53,608 bases of DNA from Candidatus Obscuribacterales bacterium (lineage in GTDB: Bacteria > Cyanobacteriota > Vampirovibrionia > Obscuribacterales > Obscuribacteraceae): positions 1-53,608 of the forward strand of contig JAKFVQ010000029.1 of NCBI GenBank assembly GCA_021732085.1. Reading direction: 5' to 3'. Below the pieces are notes generated by a model. The model made no database searches, was not told the origin of the DNA, and saw only the letters and a list, made by a program, of their open reading frames with translations. Shown piece by piece: positions 27,650 through 36,595 of this stretch (its first letter is position 1; each line of letters begins with the position of its first letter). The position numbers and the translations under genes were made by a program.

Positions 27650-27952
27650 ATGGACGCACGTCTTAAAGAACTTGCCGAAGTGCGCTATCAGCAGCAAGAA
27701 TTTCTGCAAACTCTATTTGAATTGGCGGTCGAGAACCAGTGGTTCGATGTGCAACACATGGTCCAGCACGATATGGCAAAAGCGATAATTGCTGATTATT
27801 CACTCGAAAAAGGGCTCGGATTTCTAAACTCCCAGCTCTTTTTCGATAATTGGGAACAGGTCATCGACGTTGGCTGGGAAGCTTTCTGCGCCCACAGCGG
27901 CCTAACCCGCGAACGCGTTAACAAACACCTGCAACAACTCAGCGAAAATTAA
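27650..27952 (+). CDS. Small hypothetical helical protein
   Basis: This 100-residue, acidic, soluble protein starts at the ATG at 27650; the frame is open from 27500, but the upstream part lies over the matrixin promoter region. It begins MDARLKELAEVRYQQQEFLQ and contains many aromatic residues (NQWFDVQHMVQH, FFDNWEQVIDVGWEAF). It has no signal peptide or known motif, and I do not recognise the family. A large hairpin terminator lies about 170 bp downstream. Confidence 0.6.
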   Translation: MDARLKELAEVRYQQQEFLQTLFELAVENQWFDVQHMVQHDMAKAIIADYSLEKGLGFLNSQLFFDNWEQVIDVGWEAFCAHSGLTRERVNKHLQQLSEN

Positions 27953-28124
27953 ACTAGCTGCCCCGAGTGTAGCGAGGCGCTCGGAGTGCTGCCTGTTGTG
28001 AACGTAAGTGTAAGGGTTGAACAAAATAGAAGCGAGAGCGAGCTGCGGCGAGGAGCCGTGGCGAACGCAGCGTTGTGTACGCACGGAGGAGCCGAGGTTT
28101 GCCGAGGCGACGTAGTGCTTTAAA
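27953..28124. other. Purine-rich non-coding stretch with repeated GCGAG motifs
   Basis: Between the small protein stop and the hairpin there is a ~170-bp tract with many short GCGAG, GGAGC and GGCGA repeats. Short open frames on the minus strand here lack family features. It could be a 3' untranslated region, an interspersed repeat or a non-coding RNA. I see no diagnostic structure. Confidence 0.35.
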
Positions 28125-28173
28125 AAAGAAAGACCGGAGCAACCCAGTTGGGTTATCCGGTTTATCTTTCTTT
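28125..28173. terminator. Long bidirectional hairpin terminator
   Basis: Outer arms 28125-28133 and 28165-28173 (AAAGAAAGA/TCTTTCTTT), a middle CCGGA/TCCGG stem and an inner AACCCA/TGGGTT stem fold into one long imperfect hairpin. A-rich sequence on the left and T-rich on the right give U-tails for both strands. It separates convergent genes. Confidence 0.7.
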
Positions 28174-28214
28174 GAGCGTCCCCGAAGGGCCTCTCTATTC
28201 CGTGCTCAGACGAC

Positions 28215-28592
28215 TTAGAACAAGTCAAGTCCGATGAATGGAATCCCGATGTGAATCAGGTGTTTGCGATGTTTGGGGTGTTCAACAACAATCTTGCGAT
28301 CCATTTCCAGTGGTCTTTCAACTACTACTTCTTTCTCGATGATTGTTGGTTTTTCTACCACTTTTTCGACAATCTTTTCAACGACTACAGGTTTTTCAAC
28401 GACGATCTGTTGTGTTTGAACAGTTGAAGAAACTTGTCTGCGTTGTACTCGATGGGTTCTGATTTTGTGGCGCTTCGGTGCTGGCGCTTGCATCTCCATG
28501 TATCCGTCAGCATGTGCCGCAATTGGCAATGATGCAAATACAGCTGCGACCAGCAGGCCACTCAAGGTTTTTGTTCCGAATTTCGCTTTCAT
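28215..28592 (-). CDS. Small secreted VVxE-repeat protein A
   Basis: The 125-residue protein has a signal peptide (MKAKFGTKTLSGLLVAAVFA, cleavage near AHA-DG) and a basic middle (APKRHKIRTHRVQRRQ). A degenerate VVEK/VVVE repeat (IVVEKPVVVEKIVEKVVEKP and on) is followed by a basic, hydrophobic end (KHLIHIGIPFIGLDLF). The same C-terminal pattern (KHLFGIGI) occurs in the next gene upstream, so the two are paralogues. GAGAGAG precedes the ATG. It is probably a small periplasmic or surface protein of unknown function. Confidence 0.65.
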   Translation of the reverse strand: MKAKFGTKTLSGLLVAAVFASLPIAAHADGYMEMQAPAPKRHKIRTHRVQRRQVSSTVQTQQIVVEKPVVVEKIVEKVVEKPTIIEKEVVVERPLEMDRKIVVEHPKHRKHLIHIGIPFIGLDLF

Positions 28593-28640
28593 ATATCTCT
28601 CTCATTTAATTGTTGTTACCACGCGGGGCAACAAGGTGGG

Positions 28641-28940
28641 TTACAGAATTTCGAAATCAAACAAAGGCCAGATGCCAATGCCGAACAAGTGCTTTCTCTT
28701 GATAATGCGGTCTTCAATAACGACAGGGGCTTGTCCCGGACCTCTTTCGATCGTTACCGGTGCGGTAATCGTGGTTTGGGTCAATCCCGGAGCTACTGTA
28801 GTGGTTTTTTCGAGCACCACAGGAGCTGTCGAAACTGGGGCAGCATAATATTCATTCTTCCATTCTCCGGCTAATGCCATGGGGCTTGCGAGCCCAAAAG
28901 CAAATGCGCTAGCCAGAATAAACGCTTTTTTGTTTTTCAT
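28641..28940 (-). CDS. Small secreted VVxE-repeat protein B
   Basis: The 99-residue protein has a signal peptide (MKNKKAFILASAFAFGLASP, cleavage near ALA-GE). It then has PVVLEKTTTVAPGLTQTT, PVTIERGPG, PVVIEDRIIKRKHLFGIGI and a hydrophobic end. It shares the PVV[IL]E[RK]TTT motif with the gene at 29205-29495 and the KHLFGIGI-like end with the gene at 28215-28592. A strong GGAGGAGG ribosome site precedes the ATG, and a 10-bp palindrome (TCTCCGGAGA, 28959-28968) lies just upstream of it. The function is unknown. Confidence 0.65.
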   Translation of the reverse strand: MKNKKAFILASAFAFGLASPMALAGEWKNEYYAAPVSTAPVVLEKTTTVAPGLTQTTITAPVTIERGPGQAPVVIEDRIIKRKHLFGIGIWPLFDFEIL

Positions 28941-29204
28941 TTTAAAGCCTCCTCCATCTCTCCGGAGATCGATGGCTCATTCATAGGTATAGCTGAATTT
29001 CCAGAAAGGGCCGTGACGTGTTGGAAGTTTCTGACACCACTAACAGTGGCACAGTAACATTCAGTTATCAATTAAAACGATGTGCTCAAGAACGCAGTGG
29101 AGCTATTTTTTTCGTCGACCTTCTCGTCTCTTGATTTTCTCCGGCTGTTAACTTGGTTCAGTCAACCGGACGATCATCGGTTCAGATCGAACACGTCGAG
29201 GTGA

Positions 29205-29495
29205 TTACCAACCGGCCCGCATTTGAAATAGACGTGGCGGTTTAACAGTGGTTGTTCTGTCTAAAACGCACGGTATTCTGCTTGGTTCAAGTGTTACTGC
29301 TGCAGTTGTAGTTGTTCTTTCGATAACTACTGGATAGCTAAGAGCTGTCGTCTCAACCATCGTTGTTGCTTCGTAACGTTCTGGGATTGCAGTTCTTGGT
29401 TCAAGTACTGCGTAGTAGTCTGCGGCTTGTGCAAGCTGTGGGGCGAAAAACGCCATTGCTGCCAGCCCTGTGAATATGTACTTTTTGGCTTTCAT
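29205..29495 (-). CDS. Small secreted VVxE-repeat protein C
   Basis: The 96-residue protein starts at the ATG at 29495 (GGAGG upstream), not at the earlier in-frame codon at 29510. The signal peptide is MKAKKYIFTGLAAMAFFAP, with cleavage near AQA-AD. The mature part has SYPVVIERTTTTAAVTLEPS and a further DRTTTV copy, but ends LFQMRAGW without the KHLFGIGI tail of its two neighbours. It is the third tandem paralogue on this strand. About 260 bp separate it from gene B, so it may have its own promoter. Confidence 0.6.
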   Translation of the reverse strand: MKAKKYIFTGLAAMAFFAPQLAQAADYYAVLEPRTAIPERYEATTMVETTALSYPVVIERTTTTAAVTLEPSRIPCVLDRTTTVKPPRLFQMRAGW

Positions 29496-29782
29496 ATTAC
29501 CTCCTGCCAATTGTTGGTTTGGAGCTTCAGTGCCGGTTACGACGGGGCTATTAAAATTCCGTTCCTGAATCAGTACTGCTTACGGTATCAAAAAAGATTA
29601 AAAATCGAAAACACCGAAAAACCGTAGACTCAGGTATCCCAAATGCTGCCGAAGACATGAGCAGGGGTGAAGAAAGTCTATGAGCTTTCGTCGATTCAGT
29701 GACAGGCGAAAGGAGCTAGCCATAAACAGGCTGTCTATGCCGTATGCAGAGTGTCTTCTCTGCAATGCTTTTCGCTCAATAT

Positions 29783-30850
29783 TTACTTCAGCGCATCGGG
29801 ATAGCGGACTATCATGGCAAACCCACCGGGAAAGGCGCCATTGAACGAACATTGGTTGGCCTTCAAGGAGGATAAGGACCATACGCCAGGGTTGTCCGCC
29901 GTGAATTCGAGGTCCACCCGCTCGCCCGAGTTGATTGTTACCGTGTCGCGAGCAACGTGCGGTTCAATACTGTCGGAACCATTCTGAGCAACCACTTCCA
30001 ATCTATGCCCAGTCAAGGACAATGGGCAAGCTTCTGTTGAAGCATTGACCACGCGCAAACGGATTCGTTCTCCGTTGTGCACCTCTAGCGGTGGAATGGC
30101 TTGGGCAGATTTGCCATTAGCCAGGAACAAAACTCCATTCAATTTGGGCTGACTTGCCGGTTTTGCGGCAGCGGCAGCTGCCGATCCATTTACTTCCGAA
30201 ATGACGATGACGACATCGCGTTCATAAGTTTTTGGAATACTCTTTGGCTCAACAACGATCACGCCAGCCAGACCTTTATGCATCTGGTCGTAGTGTGGGA
30301 CCTGCGGATGGTACCAAAAAGTTCCTGGATGTTCGGCAATGAACTGATAAACATAAGCCTCCCCTGCACCAAGCAAGCCACCACCCTTTCTTGGCAGTCC
30401 GTCGACCTTGTGCGGGAGCCGCATTCCTTGTATGTAAAGGCTTGTGCTTGTTTTGAGTGCATTATGCAGAACCAGCTTAACCTGGTCACCTTCGGCAACA
30501 CGAATGACAGGTCCTGGCAGCTGGTTATTGTATGTCAGCGCGTTTACGGTGCAACCGGGAAAAGCCTCCCATGGACCTTCCTTCGCATTGATGTGAAATT
30601 CCTTCACCTGTGCACCGGACATGGTTTTTTGTACTTTGCCCATCTCATTGAGCGCGTCATGCATGGTTCCCTTGAGGCTATCCATTTCGCGTTTCATTTC
30701 ATCAAGTTCATTCTTTTCTTGTTGCTGTTGTGTGAAAAGATCCGCGGCATCATCTATGGTGGCAGCCTCGACCGCTGTGATTTGTGCATTTAAGAGCAGC
30801 ATTAAACCCAGTCCAGTTAGAAAACTGCGCATGTTCTTCCGTTCAATCAT
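29783..30850 (-). CDS. Two-domain multicopper-oxidase-like protein lacking copper ligands
   Basis: The 355-residue protein has a signal peptide, a short coiled coil (about 45-80) and two cupredoxin domains (TYNNQLPGPVIRVAEGDQV; HRLEVVAQNGSDS; DTVTINSGERVDLEF). Three copper-binding positions are changed. The HxHG of domain 1 reads LYIQG (about 140), the WYHxH reads WYHPQ (about 180), and the terminal HCHxxxH reads SLSSLKANQ. It therefore probably does not bind the trinuclear cluster and may be a structural or binding protein. It lies 18 bp downstream of the universal stress gene, in the same operon. Confidence 0.8.
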   Translation of the reverse strand: MIERKNMRSFLTGLGLMLLLNAQITAVEAATIDDAADLFTQQQQEKNELDEMKREMDSLKGTMHDALNEMGKVQKTMSGAQVKEFHINAKEGPWEAFPGCTVNALTYNNQLPGPVIRVAEGDQVKLVLHNALKTSTSLYIQGMRLPHKVDGLPRKGGGLLGAGEAYVYQFIAEHPGTFWYHPQVPHYDQMHKGLAGVIVVEPKSIPKTYERDVVIVISEVNGSAAAAAAKPASQPKLNGVLFLANGKSAQAIPPLEVHNGERIRLRVVNASTEACPLSLTGHRLEVVAQNGSDSIEPHVARDTVTINSGERVDLEFTADNPGVWSLSSLKANQCSFNGAFPGGFAMIVRYPDALK

Positions 30851-30868
30851 GTAGGCCTCGCAAGTGAG

Positions 30869-31771
30869 TTAGGAGGGGCGGTGCTCGCGCTTCACAATTG
30901 CTACTGCACATGGAGCATGCATGGCGATGCGATGAGAAACGCTTCCCAGCAGAAAATGCTGTACCGCTGTTCGACCTTCCGCGCCGATCACTATTAAATC
31001 TGCCGGCATCGCTTTTGCCACACTTAGAATCTCGTAGGCAGCTTTGCCTTCCTTGAGTGCGATATCGACCTTCTTTACGCCTGCATCGGCAAGCATGCGT
31101 TTTGCATCGGCAAGATACGTTTCACCTTCCATCAAAAGGTTTTGTTCGATGCGCGAAATAAATTCAACTGGCGAGAAATATTTAACGGGATCTGCTACAT
31201 CGACAGAATGCAAAAGAAGCACATTCACGTCACGAGTCGCCAGACTGAAATACTTCACGGCTTTCATCATCGCTTCTTTGGAATTTGGTGAGCCATCAAC
31301 GCCAATTAGTACATTTTTCAAGTTGTCGATGTTCTTCTCCAGCGGTCGCATGATCAATATTGTGCCGGGACCGTGCTTCACAACTTTTCCGGAGACGCTG
31401 CCCAAGAGGAATTGCTCAACTGCCGGATGGCGGCCGGGCATCATTACCGTGACGTCGCAGTTCTCGTCGCGCGCTACTGTTTCGATCATCATTGCTGTCG
31501 GGCCCGAAACGATTTCCTTTGTTACTTTTTGGCATTTGCCTTCAAAAGTTGATGCAGCTTGGGCTAAGCGTTCTTGCGCTTTTACTTCTACCTGATTGCG
31601 CCAGTCGTCGGAGAACTGACCTGACGAGCCCAACACGTTTTCATATGCCGGCCATGCTTCATTGACATATAGCAGATGAACTTCTGCAGTATTAATAGGC
31701 ATGAGCGTCTGCATTTGTTCAATCAGAGGTTCTATCGGATTCGTGATGTCTAACGGCAATAAAATCTTCAT
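30869..31771 (-). CDS. Tandem universal stress protein (two Usp domains)
   Basis: The start is the ATG at 31771, with AGGGAG 7 bases upstream; the frame is open to 31816. The first Usp domain (residues about 1-150) has a degenerate MPGRHPAVEQFLLGSVSGKV loop. The second (about 155-300) has the full ATP-binding GAEGRTAVQHFLLGSVSHRI (G-2x-G-9x-GS). Usp proteins bind ATP or act in stress adaptation in the cytoplasm. It is followed 18 bp later by the multicopper-oxidase-like gene, so the pair probably responds to a common stress signal, unknown here. Confidence 0.9.
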   Translation of the reverse strand: MKILLPLDITNPIEPLIEQMQTLMPINTAEVHLLYVNEAWPAYENVLGSSGQFSDDWRNQVEVKAQERLAQAASTFEGKCQKVTKEIVSGPTAMMIETVARDENCDVTVMMPGRHPAVEQFLLGSVSGKVVKHGPGTILIMRPLEKNIDNLKNVLIGVDGSPNSKEAMMKAVKYFSLATRDVNVLLLHSVDVADPVKYFSPVEFISRIEQNLLMEGETYLADAKRMLADAGVKKVDIALKEGKAAYEILSVAKAMPADLIVIGAEGRTAVQHFLLGSVSHRIAMHAPCAVAIVKREHRPS

Positions 31772-32050
31772 TCGTGGCTCCCTAACGGCTGGGAAAAGTT
31801 GAGGGCAATGGTACATTCTAAACTTCTTGACTGACAGAAGCCTTCAATTGCCGTTTTAGGAATTAATAAGGCGCGGGCTCAGCAGCTGATTGGTTTACGC
31901 CGCGCTCTGTCTTGGCTTGTTGCTGGAAAGGCGCTAGGCTACTGCTTTTTGGCTTGTGTAACGTTAGCTATTATCGGGGCTTGTCGCAGTTTATGCCCTG
32001 CGCCCAAGGGTACATAGTATGTAATGGCAGCACACGGGTGATAGGAACAG

Positions 32051-33331
32051 ATGAAGAATAGAAATTTCGTTTCCAGCAACATCGTCTCTTCTGTAGCTTT
32101 CAGCTTTTTGGCAGGGACATTGTTAAGCTATCCGGCGATGGGGGCGGAAACTAAGTCTCACCCAGAAGGTATGCATGCGCAGATGGCGGTCCCTATGGGG
32201 CCAGCCGTCAATCCAGTCGATCCTTACGACCCGAACGCTCGTGCTTGGCCAATCAACCCGCCAAAGGGTTTCAAGTCCAGCGGCACAGTGCACAGAGGCT
32301 CAGTCAAGACTGACACTATCGTCGCTCCCGGCTATCAAAGCGAGATTCCGAAAAACGGCTCGTTCTCTGCTCCGGCATCGGGATCTTATTCCGGAGGAAT
32401 TCTGAAGAATTCTGGCTCCGCTTGGACTCAGCCAAGCTATAAGGCTGGTGCTGCTTCCGATGGCAAGTTCGTCTTGCAAGGCGGCGTTGAGGAAAAAGTG
32501 CCATCAACACCTGATGATGTGGCTCGCTATCTTCGTAAGATGAAAGCCATTCTTTCGCAATTCACAAATTCCGTTATGTCGATGTGCAGCAATGGGATGC
32601 TTATGGGTGGCAATAATGCTGCTGCAGCCGGAACGCTCAGTTCTCTCGTGGTTGGAGTGCGTAGCACGATTCCGCCGGCACAATTGAAAAATGCACACGG
32701 CGTACTGGCAGATGCCATGGGATCGGTAGGAGAATTGTTAGGTCAAGCTCAATCCGGACAGAATCAGCTGGGCATCCTGATGGGCGCCATGACTATGATG
32801 GGACGGCTGAATACGTCGATCGAGAGCTACCATTCAAGCGTTAAGAATTGCATTGCGTATTATGGACTTCCGATGTCTCTCGACCCTGTTGAAGAAGCGA
32901 CAAGCTCGCAGGTAAGCACATTTATGAATGGCATTTCGCAGATGCAGGGCCAGAAGATGGGTGAACTTACCGGCGGCGGTGGCGGTGCAATGGGTGGACT
33001 AGGTGGTCTTGGCGGACTCGGCGGTTTAGGCGGTGGCGGCGATAGCGGTTCATCCTTCGGTGGTGGCTCGTCTTTCGGCGGTGACTCATCTTTTGGTGGT
33101 GGTTCATCTTTTGGCGGCGGCGGCGGTTCTTCTCCTGATATAGGAAGCCTCATGAAAATGGTTGGAGGCATGAGCGGTGGAGGAGGCGGCGGTGGGACGC
33201 CTGATGTCGGTTCATTAATGAAGATGTTGGGTGGACAAGGTGGCGGAGCCGGCGGACTTGGCGGGCTCGGCGGTTCATCAGGCGGACAAGGAAGCAATTC
33301 CAATTCGGACTTCTCAGACTTAGGGCTGTAA
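32051..33331 (+). CDS. Secreted Gly-rich protein
   Basis: The 426-residue protein has a signal peptide (hydrophobic IVSSVAFSFLAGTLLSYP, cleavage near AMGA-ET) and a Pro/Ser-rich segment (about 40-150). A helical domain (about 155-300) includes VEEKVPSTPDDVARYLRKMK. A Gly-rich tail (about 310-420) follows, with SSFGGG repeats and two copies of PD[IV]GSLMKM[VL]GG separated by a Gly-run. AGGA lies 6 bases before the ATG. No enzymatic motif is seen; a secreted structural or surface protein is likely. It precedes purB by about 175 bp. Confidence 0.65.
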   Translation: MKNRNFVSSNIVSSVAFSFLAGTLLSYPAMGAETKSHPEGMHAQMAVPMGPAVNPVDPYDPNARAWPINPPKGFKSSGTVHRGSVKTDTIVAPGYQSEIPKNGSFSAPASGSYSGGILKNSGSAWTQPSYKAGAASDGKFVLQGGVEEKVPSTPDDVARYLRKMKAILSQFTNSVMSMCSNGMLMGGNNAAAAGTLSSLVVGVRSTIPPAQLKNAHGVLADAMGSVGELLGQAQSGQNQLGILMGAMTMMGRLNTSIESYHSSVKNCIAYYGLPMSLDPVEEATSSQVSTFMNGISQMQGQKMGELTGGGGGAMGGLGGLGGLGGLGGGGDSGSSFGGGSSFGGDSSFGGGSSFGGGGGSSPDIGSLMKMVGGMSGGGGGGGTPDVGSLMKMLGGQGGGAGGLGGLGGSSGGQGSNSNSDFSDLGL

Positions 33332-33506
33332 AGTGCCCGGTAGGTGATTGTTGCATCGGAGTTTTGCTGCTGCGCTTTGCTGCGCACTTAAAACATCGCG
33401 AAGATTTGAAACCATGCTCTCATTAAGAAGATTGGCGCAGTTCTGATCGGTTTAGAATAGGTGCTTCTATTTTTTGCTTACCGAACTCTGAGGAGGGCTT
33501 TCTAGC

Positions 33507-34802
33507 GTGATCGGCAGGTATACTCGCCCTGAAATGGGTGCGCTCTGGACTGATGAAGCCAAATTTCAGACATTGCTCGATGTTGAGATCGCCGTCTGCG
33601 AAGCACAAGCACGGCTCGGACGGATTCCACCTGATGCAGTCGCTGACATCAAGAAAAAAGCTAAGTTCGATGTCAAACGGATCGAAGAAATAGAAGAAGA
33701 AGTCAAACATGACATCATCGCTTTTCTCACTAATGTTGCCGAGCATGTTGGTGACAATTCGCGATATGTGCATTTGGGGCTGACAAGTTCGGACGTTATC
33801 GATACCGGATTGGCCTTGCAGATGCTTCGTGCAAGCAAAATGATCGAGAAGGATTTGCAAGATCTTCATGATGCTATTTTGGAGCAAGCTCGAAAGCATC
33901 GCTCAACGATTACTGTGGGACGCTCACATGGCATTCACGCGGAGCCCACCACATTTGGTTTCAAATTGGCTGTTTGGATGGAAGAGATTAAGCGCCAACA
34001 ACAACGTTTTGCCGATGCCGTAAAAATGATTTCTGTTGGACAATTTAGCGGCGCTGTTGGCACCTATTCCAATATCGATCCGGCTGTGGAAAAAATTACC
34101 TGCGAACTGCTGGAGCTGACACCAGCACCGGTATCAACTCAAATTATACAGAGGGACCGCCACGCTCAGTTCATTTGGAGTTTGGCAATGATTGGTTCAA
34201 GTCTAGAAAAGTTTGCAACTGAGATTAGACATTTGCAACGAACTGATGTGCTTGAAGCAGAAGAACCCTTCTCGCATGGACAGAAAGGTTCATCTGCCAT
34301 GCCGCACAAAAGAAATCCTGTCGGATCAGAAAACATCTCGGGGCTGGCGCGTGTTCTTCGTGGTAACGCTATTGCCGCGATGGAGAATATCCCACTCTGG
34401 CACGAACGCGATATCTCTCATAGTTCCGTCGAACGAATTATCATTCCTGATTCATGCATTTTGATTGATTACATGCTCGTTCGCTTTACGAAGATCGTAA
34501 AGGGATTGGTTGTTTATCCCGACAATATGCGCCGAAATATGGATCGCTTTGGTGGTGTCATATTCTCGCAAGCCGTCATGTTGAAGATGGTCGAGAAAGG
34601 GATTAGCAGGGAAGATGCTTATAAGCTCGTGCAGGGCAACGCCATGGATGCGTGGAATCGTGATGGCGGTGACTTCAAAGCAAATCTGTTGTCTGACAAG
34701 GAAGTGACAGCGATACTCAGCCCTTGCGAAATTGAAACGTGTTTCGACCCGGAGCATTACCTCAGAAATGTCGCTCAGGTATTTGAGCGCCTTGGAATCT
34801 AG
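33507..34802 (+). CDS. purB: Adenylosuccinate lyase
   Basis: It cleaves SAICAR to AICAR and adenylosuccinate to AMP plus fumarate in purine synthesis. Signatures are IGRYTRPEMGALWTDEAKF at the N-terminus, the HLGLTSSDVIDTGLALQ segment, GRSHGIHAEPTTFG, and the fumarase/aspartase-superfamily loop SSAMPHKRNPVGSEN near residue 265. The length of 431 is usual. The start is a GTG at 33507, supported by GGAGGG 8 bases upstream. It is followed closely by malQ (30 bp), which may share the transcript. Confidence 0.96.
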   Translation: MIGRYTRPEMGALWTDEAKFQTLLDVEIAVCEAQARLGRIPPDAVADIKKKAKFDVKRIEEIEEEVKHDIIAFLTNVAEHVGDNSRYVHLGLTSSDVIDTGLALQMLRASKMIEKDLQDLHDAILEQARKHRSTITVGRSHGIHAEPTTFGFKLAVWMEEIKRQQQRFADAVKMISVGQFSGAVGTYSNIDPAVEKITCELLELTPAPVSTQIIQRDRHAQFIWSLAMIGSSLEKFATEIRHLQRTDVLEAEEPFSHGQKGSSAMPHKRNPVGSENISGLARVLRGNAIAAMENIPLWHERDISHSSVERIIIPDSCILIDYMLVRFTKIVKGLVVYPDNMRRNMDRFGGVIFSQAVMLKMVEKGISREDAYKLVQGNAMDAWNRDGGDFKANLLSDKEVTAILSPCEIETCFDPEHYLRNVAQVFERLGI

Positions 34803-34832
34803 TTCTCGACAAGCTTCACTTTGGAGAATGAG

Positions 34833-36572
34833 ATGATCGACCCTAAGAATAAGTTATGTGGCGTCCTGATCCCCGTATTTGCCTTGCGAAGAAAAGGCTC
34901 GCTAGGCATCGGTGATACAGAGGCAATGCGAAATGCAATTGAATTTTGCGCGCGCAATAATTTGACCGTATTGCAGGTTTTACCTATAAACGAAACCGGC
35001 GGCGACAATAGTCCATACAATGCCATAAGCTCCATTGCGCTGGACCCGGTGCTAATGACCGTGGAACCGAATTTGATACCAGGCCTGAAGGAATCCGAAT
35101 ACAGCGAGATTACTTCCAGCAGCGAATTTAAAGGTGAGGATAGAGATGCCGTTCATTATGAAACGGTGAAGGCTATTAAAAACGAGCTGCTGCGTGCTGC
35201 CTGGAAAAACTTTTCCGCTGAATTGGTGAAAAACAAAGAGACGGCGGAGATAAAGGCATTCCTTTCTTTCGAAGCGGAGCACAAAGACTGGCTCGACTCC
35301 TATACTCTTTTCCGCACTCTTATCGATGTGCATGGTGGCAATGCCTGCTGGACCCAATGGTCTTCTGAGCAGCAAAGTAAGAAGTCTGCTGAGGAATGGG
35401 CAAAGAGTTCAACTATCGCCGCTAAGATTTCTGATACTCGTCGTTTCTATGCATTTGTGCAATGGCTTGCATTTAAACAATGGACTGAGCTTAGAAAGTA
35501 TGCCGATCAGTTTGGCGTGAAACTGATGGGCGACATACCATTTGGTGTTAGCCGTTACAGCGCGGATGTTTGGTCGGAAAGAGAGCTTTTCGAAATCAAA
35601 TGGTCCGGTGGCGCCCCTCCTGAGCCCCTCTTTCAATCAGATCCGTTTACGGCAAAATGGGGACAGAACTGGGGAATTCCCCTGTACAATTGGGAAGCCC
35701 ATAAGAAGGAGAACTACCAGTGGTGGCGCAGGCGAATTCAACGGCTTACAGATATCTTCCACTATTTCCGAATTGATCATGTTCTCGGCTTCTTCCGTAT
35801 GTATGCATTTCCCTGGATTCCAGAGCGAAACCACGAATTTGTAGAACTTGAAGAAGATGAAGCAAAAGAACTTACAGGTGGCGATCTCCCTGAGTTCAAA
35901 CCTCGTAAAGATTACCCGGAAAAACTTGGAAAAGTGAATTGCGAGGAAGGCAAAGCCAGGCTCAAAGTAATCTTGGATGCGGCCGGTGAAAACGGTGTAG
36001 TGGCCGAAGACCTCGGCATGGTTCCCTGGTACGTGCGTCCGCTCTTGCACGAGATCGGCATTCCTGGATTTGCAATTCCAATTTTTGAAAGGGATGAGGA
36101 CGATCGCGAATTCAAAGATAAAAGTGAGTTGCACCCTATCAGTCTTGCGACATATGGCACTCATGATCACATGCCCCTGGCCATGTATTACGATGATTTG
36201 GTGAAGCGTTGGCATGGACCCGATGGACATGAAGCATGGCTGGATATTCAGCGCCTGATGCGCTTCCTCGGAAGAGACGATGAAAATCCGCCGAAGGAAT
36301 TCACTGACGAACTGCATGCCGATTTTGAAACCGCGCTTTTAGAGACACCATGCTGGTTGGCTCTCTTTATGATGCCGGATGTATTAGGGACGTATGAGCA
36401 GTTCAATGTACCCGGAACTGCCGATGCAGGCAACTGGAGTCGCCGTCTGGCCAAGACTCTTGAAGACTACGAAAATGATGTAGTTTATGGGCCAAAGATT
36501 AAGCGCCTCTCGAAATTGGTCGCCGAAACTGATAGACTCGCATCGCGCAGTCCGGCTAGAACTGTCAAATAG
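34833..36572 (+). CDS. malQ: 4-alpha-glucanotransferase
   Basis: This GH77 disproportionating enzyme transfers alpha-1,4-glucan segments and acts in glycogen or maltodextrin metabolism. Signatures are GIGDTEAM and LPINETGGDNSPYNAISS near the N-terminus, VWSERELFEIKW, FRIDHVLGFFRMYAFPW (nucleophile Asp about 315), VVAEDLGMVP (acid Glu about 392) and YGTHDHMP (Asp about 444). The ATG at 34833, with GGAG 6 bases upstream, is preferred over a TTG at 34821 and gives 579 residues. It lies 30 bp after purB and 23 bp before the next gene, so it is probably part of an operon. Confidence 0.95.
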   Translation: MIDPKNKLCGVLIPVFALRRKGSLGIGDTEAMRNAIEFCARNNLTVLQVLPINETGGDNSPYNAISSIALDPVLMTVEPNLIPGLKESEYSEITSSSEFKGEDRDAVHYETVKAIKNELLRAAWKNFSAELVKNKETAEIKAFLSFEAEHKDWLDSYTLFRTLIDVHGGNACWTQWSSEQQSKKSAEEWAKSSTIAAKISDTRRFYAFVQWLAFKQWTELRKYADQFGVKLMGDIPFGVSRYSADVWSERELFEIKWSGGAPPEPLFQSDPFTAKWGQNWGIPLYNWEAHKKENYQWWRRRIQRLTDIFHYFRIDHVLGFFRMYAFPWIPERNHEFVELEEDEAKELTGGDLPEFKPRKDYPEKLGKVNCEEGKARLKVILDAAGENGVVAEDLGMVPWYVRPLLHEIGIPGFAIPIFERDEDDREFKDKSELHPISLATYGTHDHMPLAMYYDDLVKRWHGPDGHEAWLDIQRLMRFLGRDDENPPKEFTDELHADFETALLETPCWLALFMMPDVLGTYEQFNVPGTADAGNWSRRLAKTLEDYENDVVYGPKIKRLSKLVAETDRLASRSPARTVK

Positions 36573-36595
36573 GTATTTGGTTAACGAGGTTAGAT

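Noticed and set aside
29598..29882. A 94-codon minus-strand frame between the VVxE gene C and the oxidase-like gene
   Set aside because: It overlaps the oxidase 3' end, has no ribosome site and no recognisable features; the ~290-bp gap otherwise holds nothing that I can support.
32860..33387. A Pro-rich 175-codon minus-strand frame opposite the Gly-rich gene
   Set aside because: It is the antisense of Gly codons (GGN to CCN) and has no start context or family feature.
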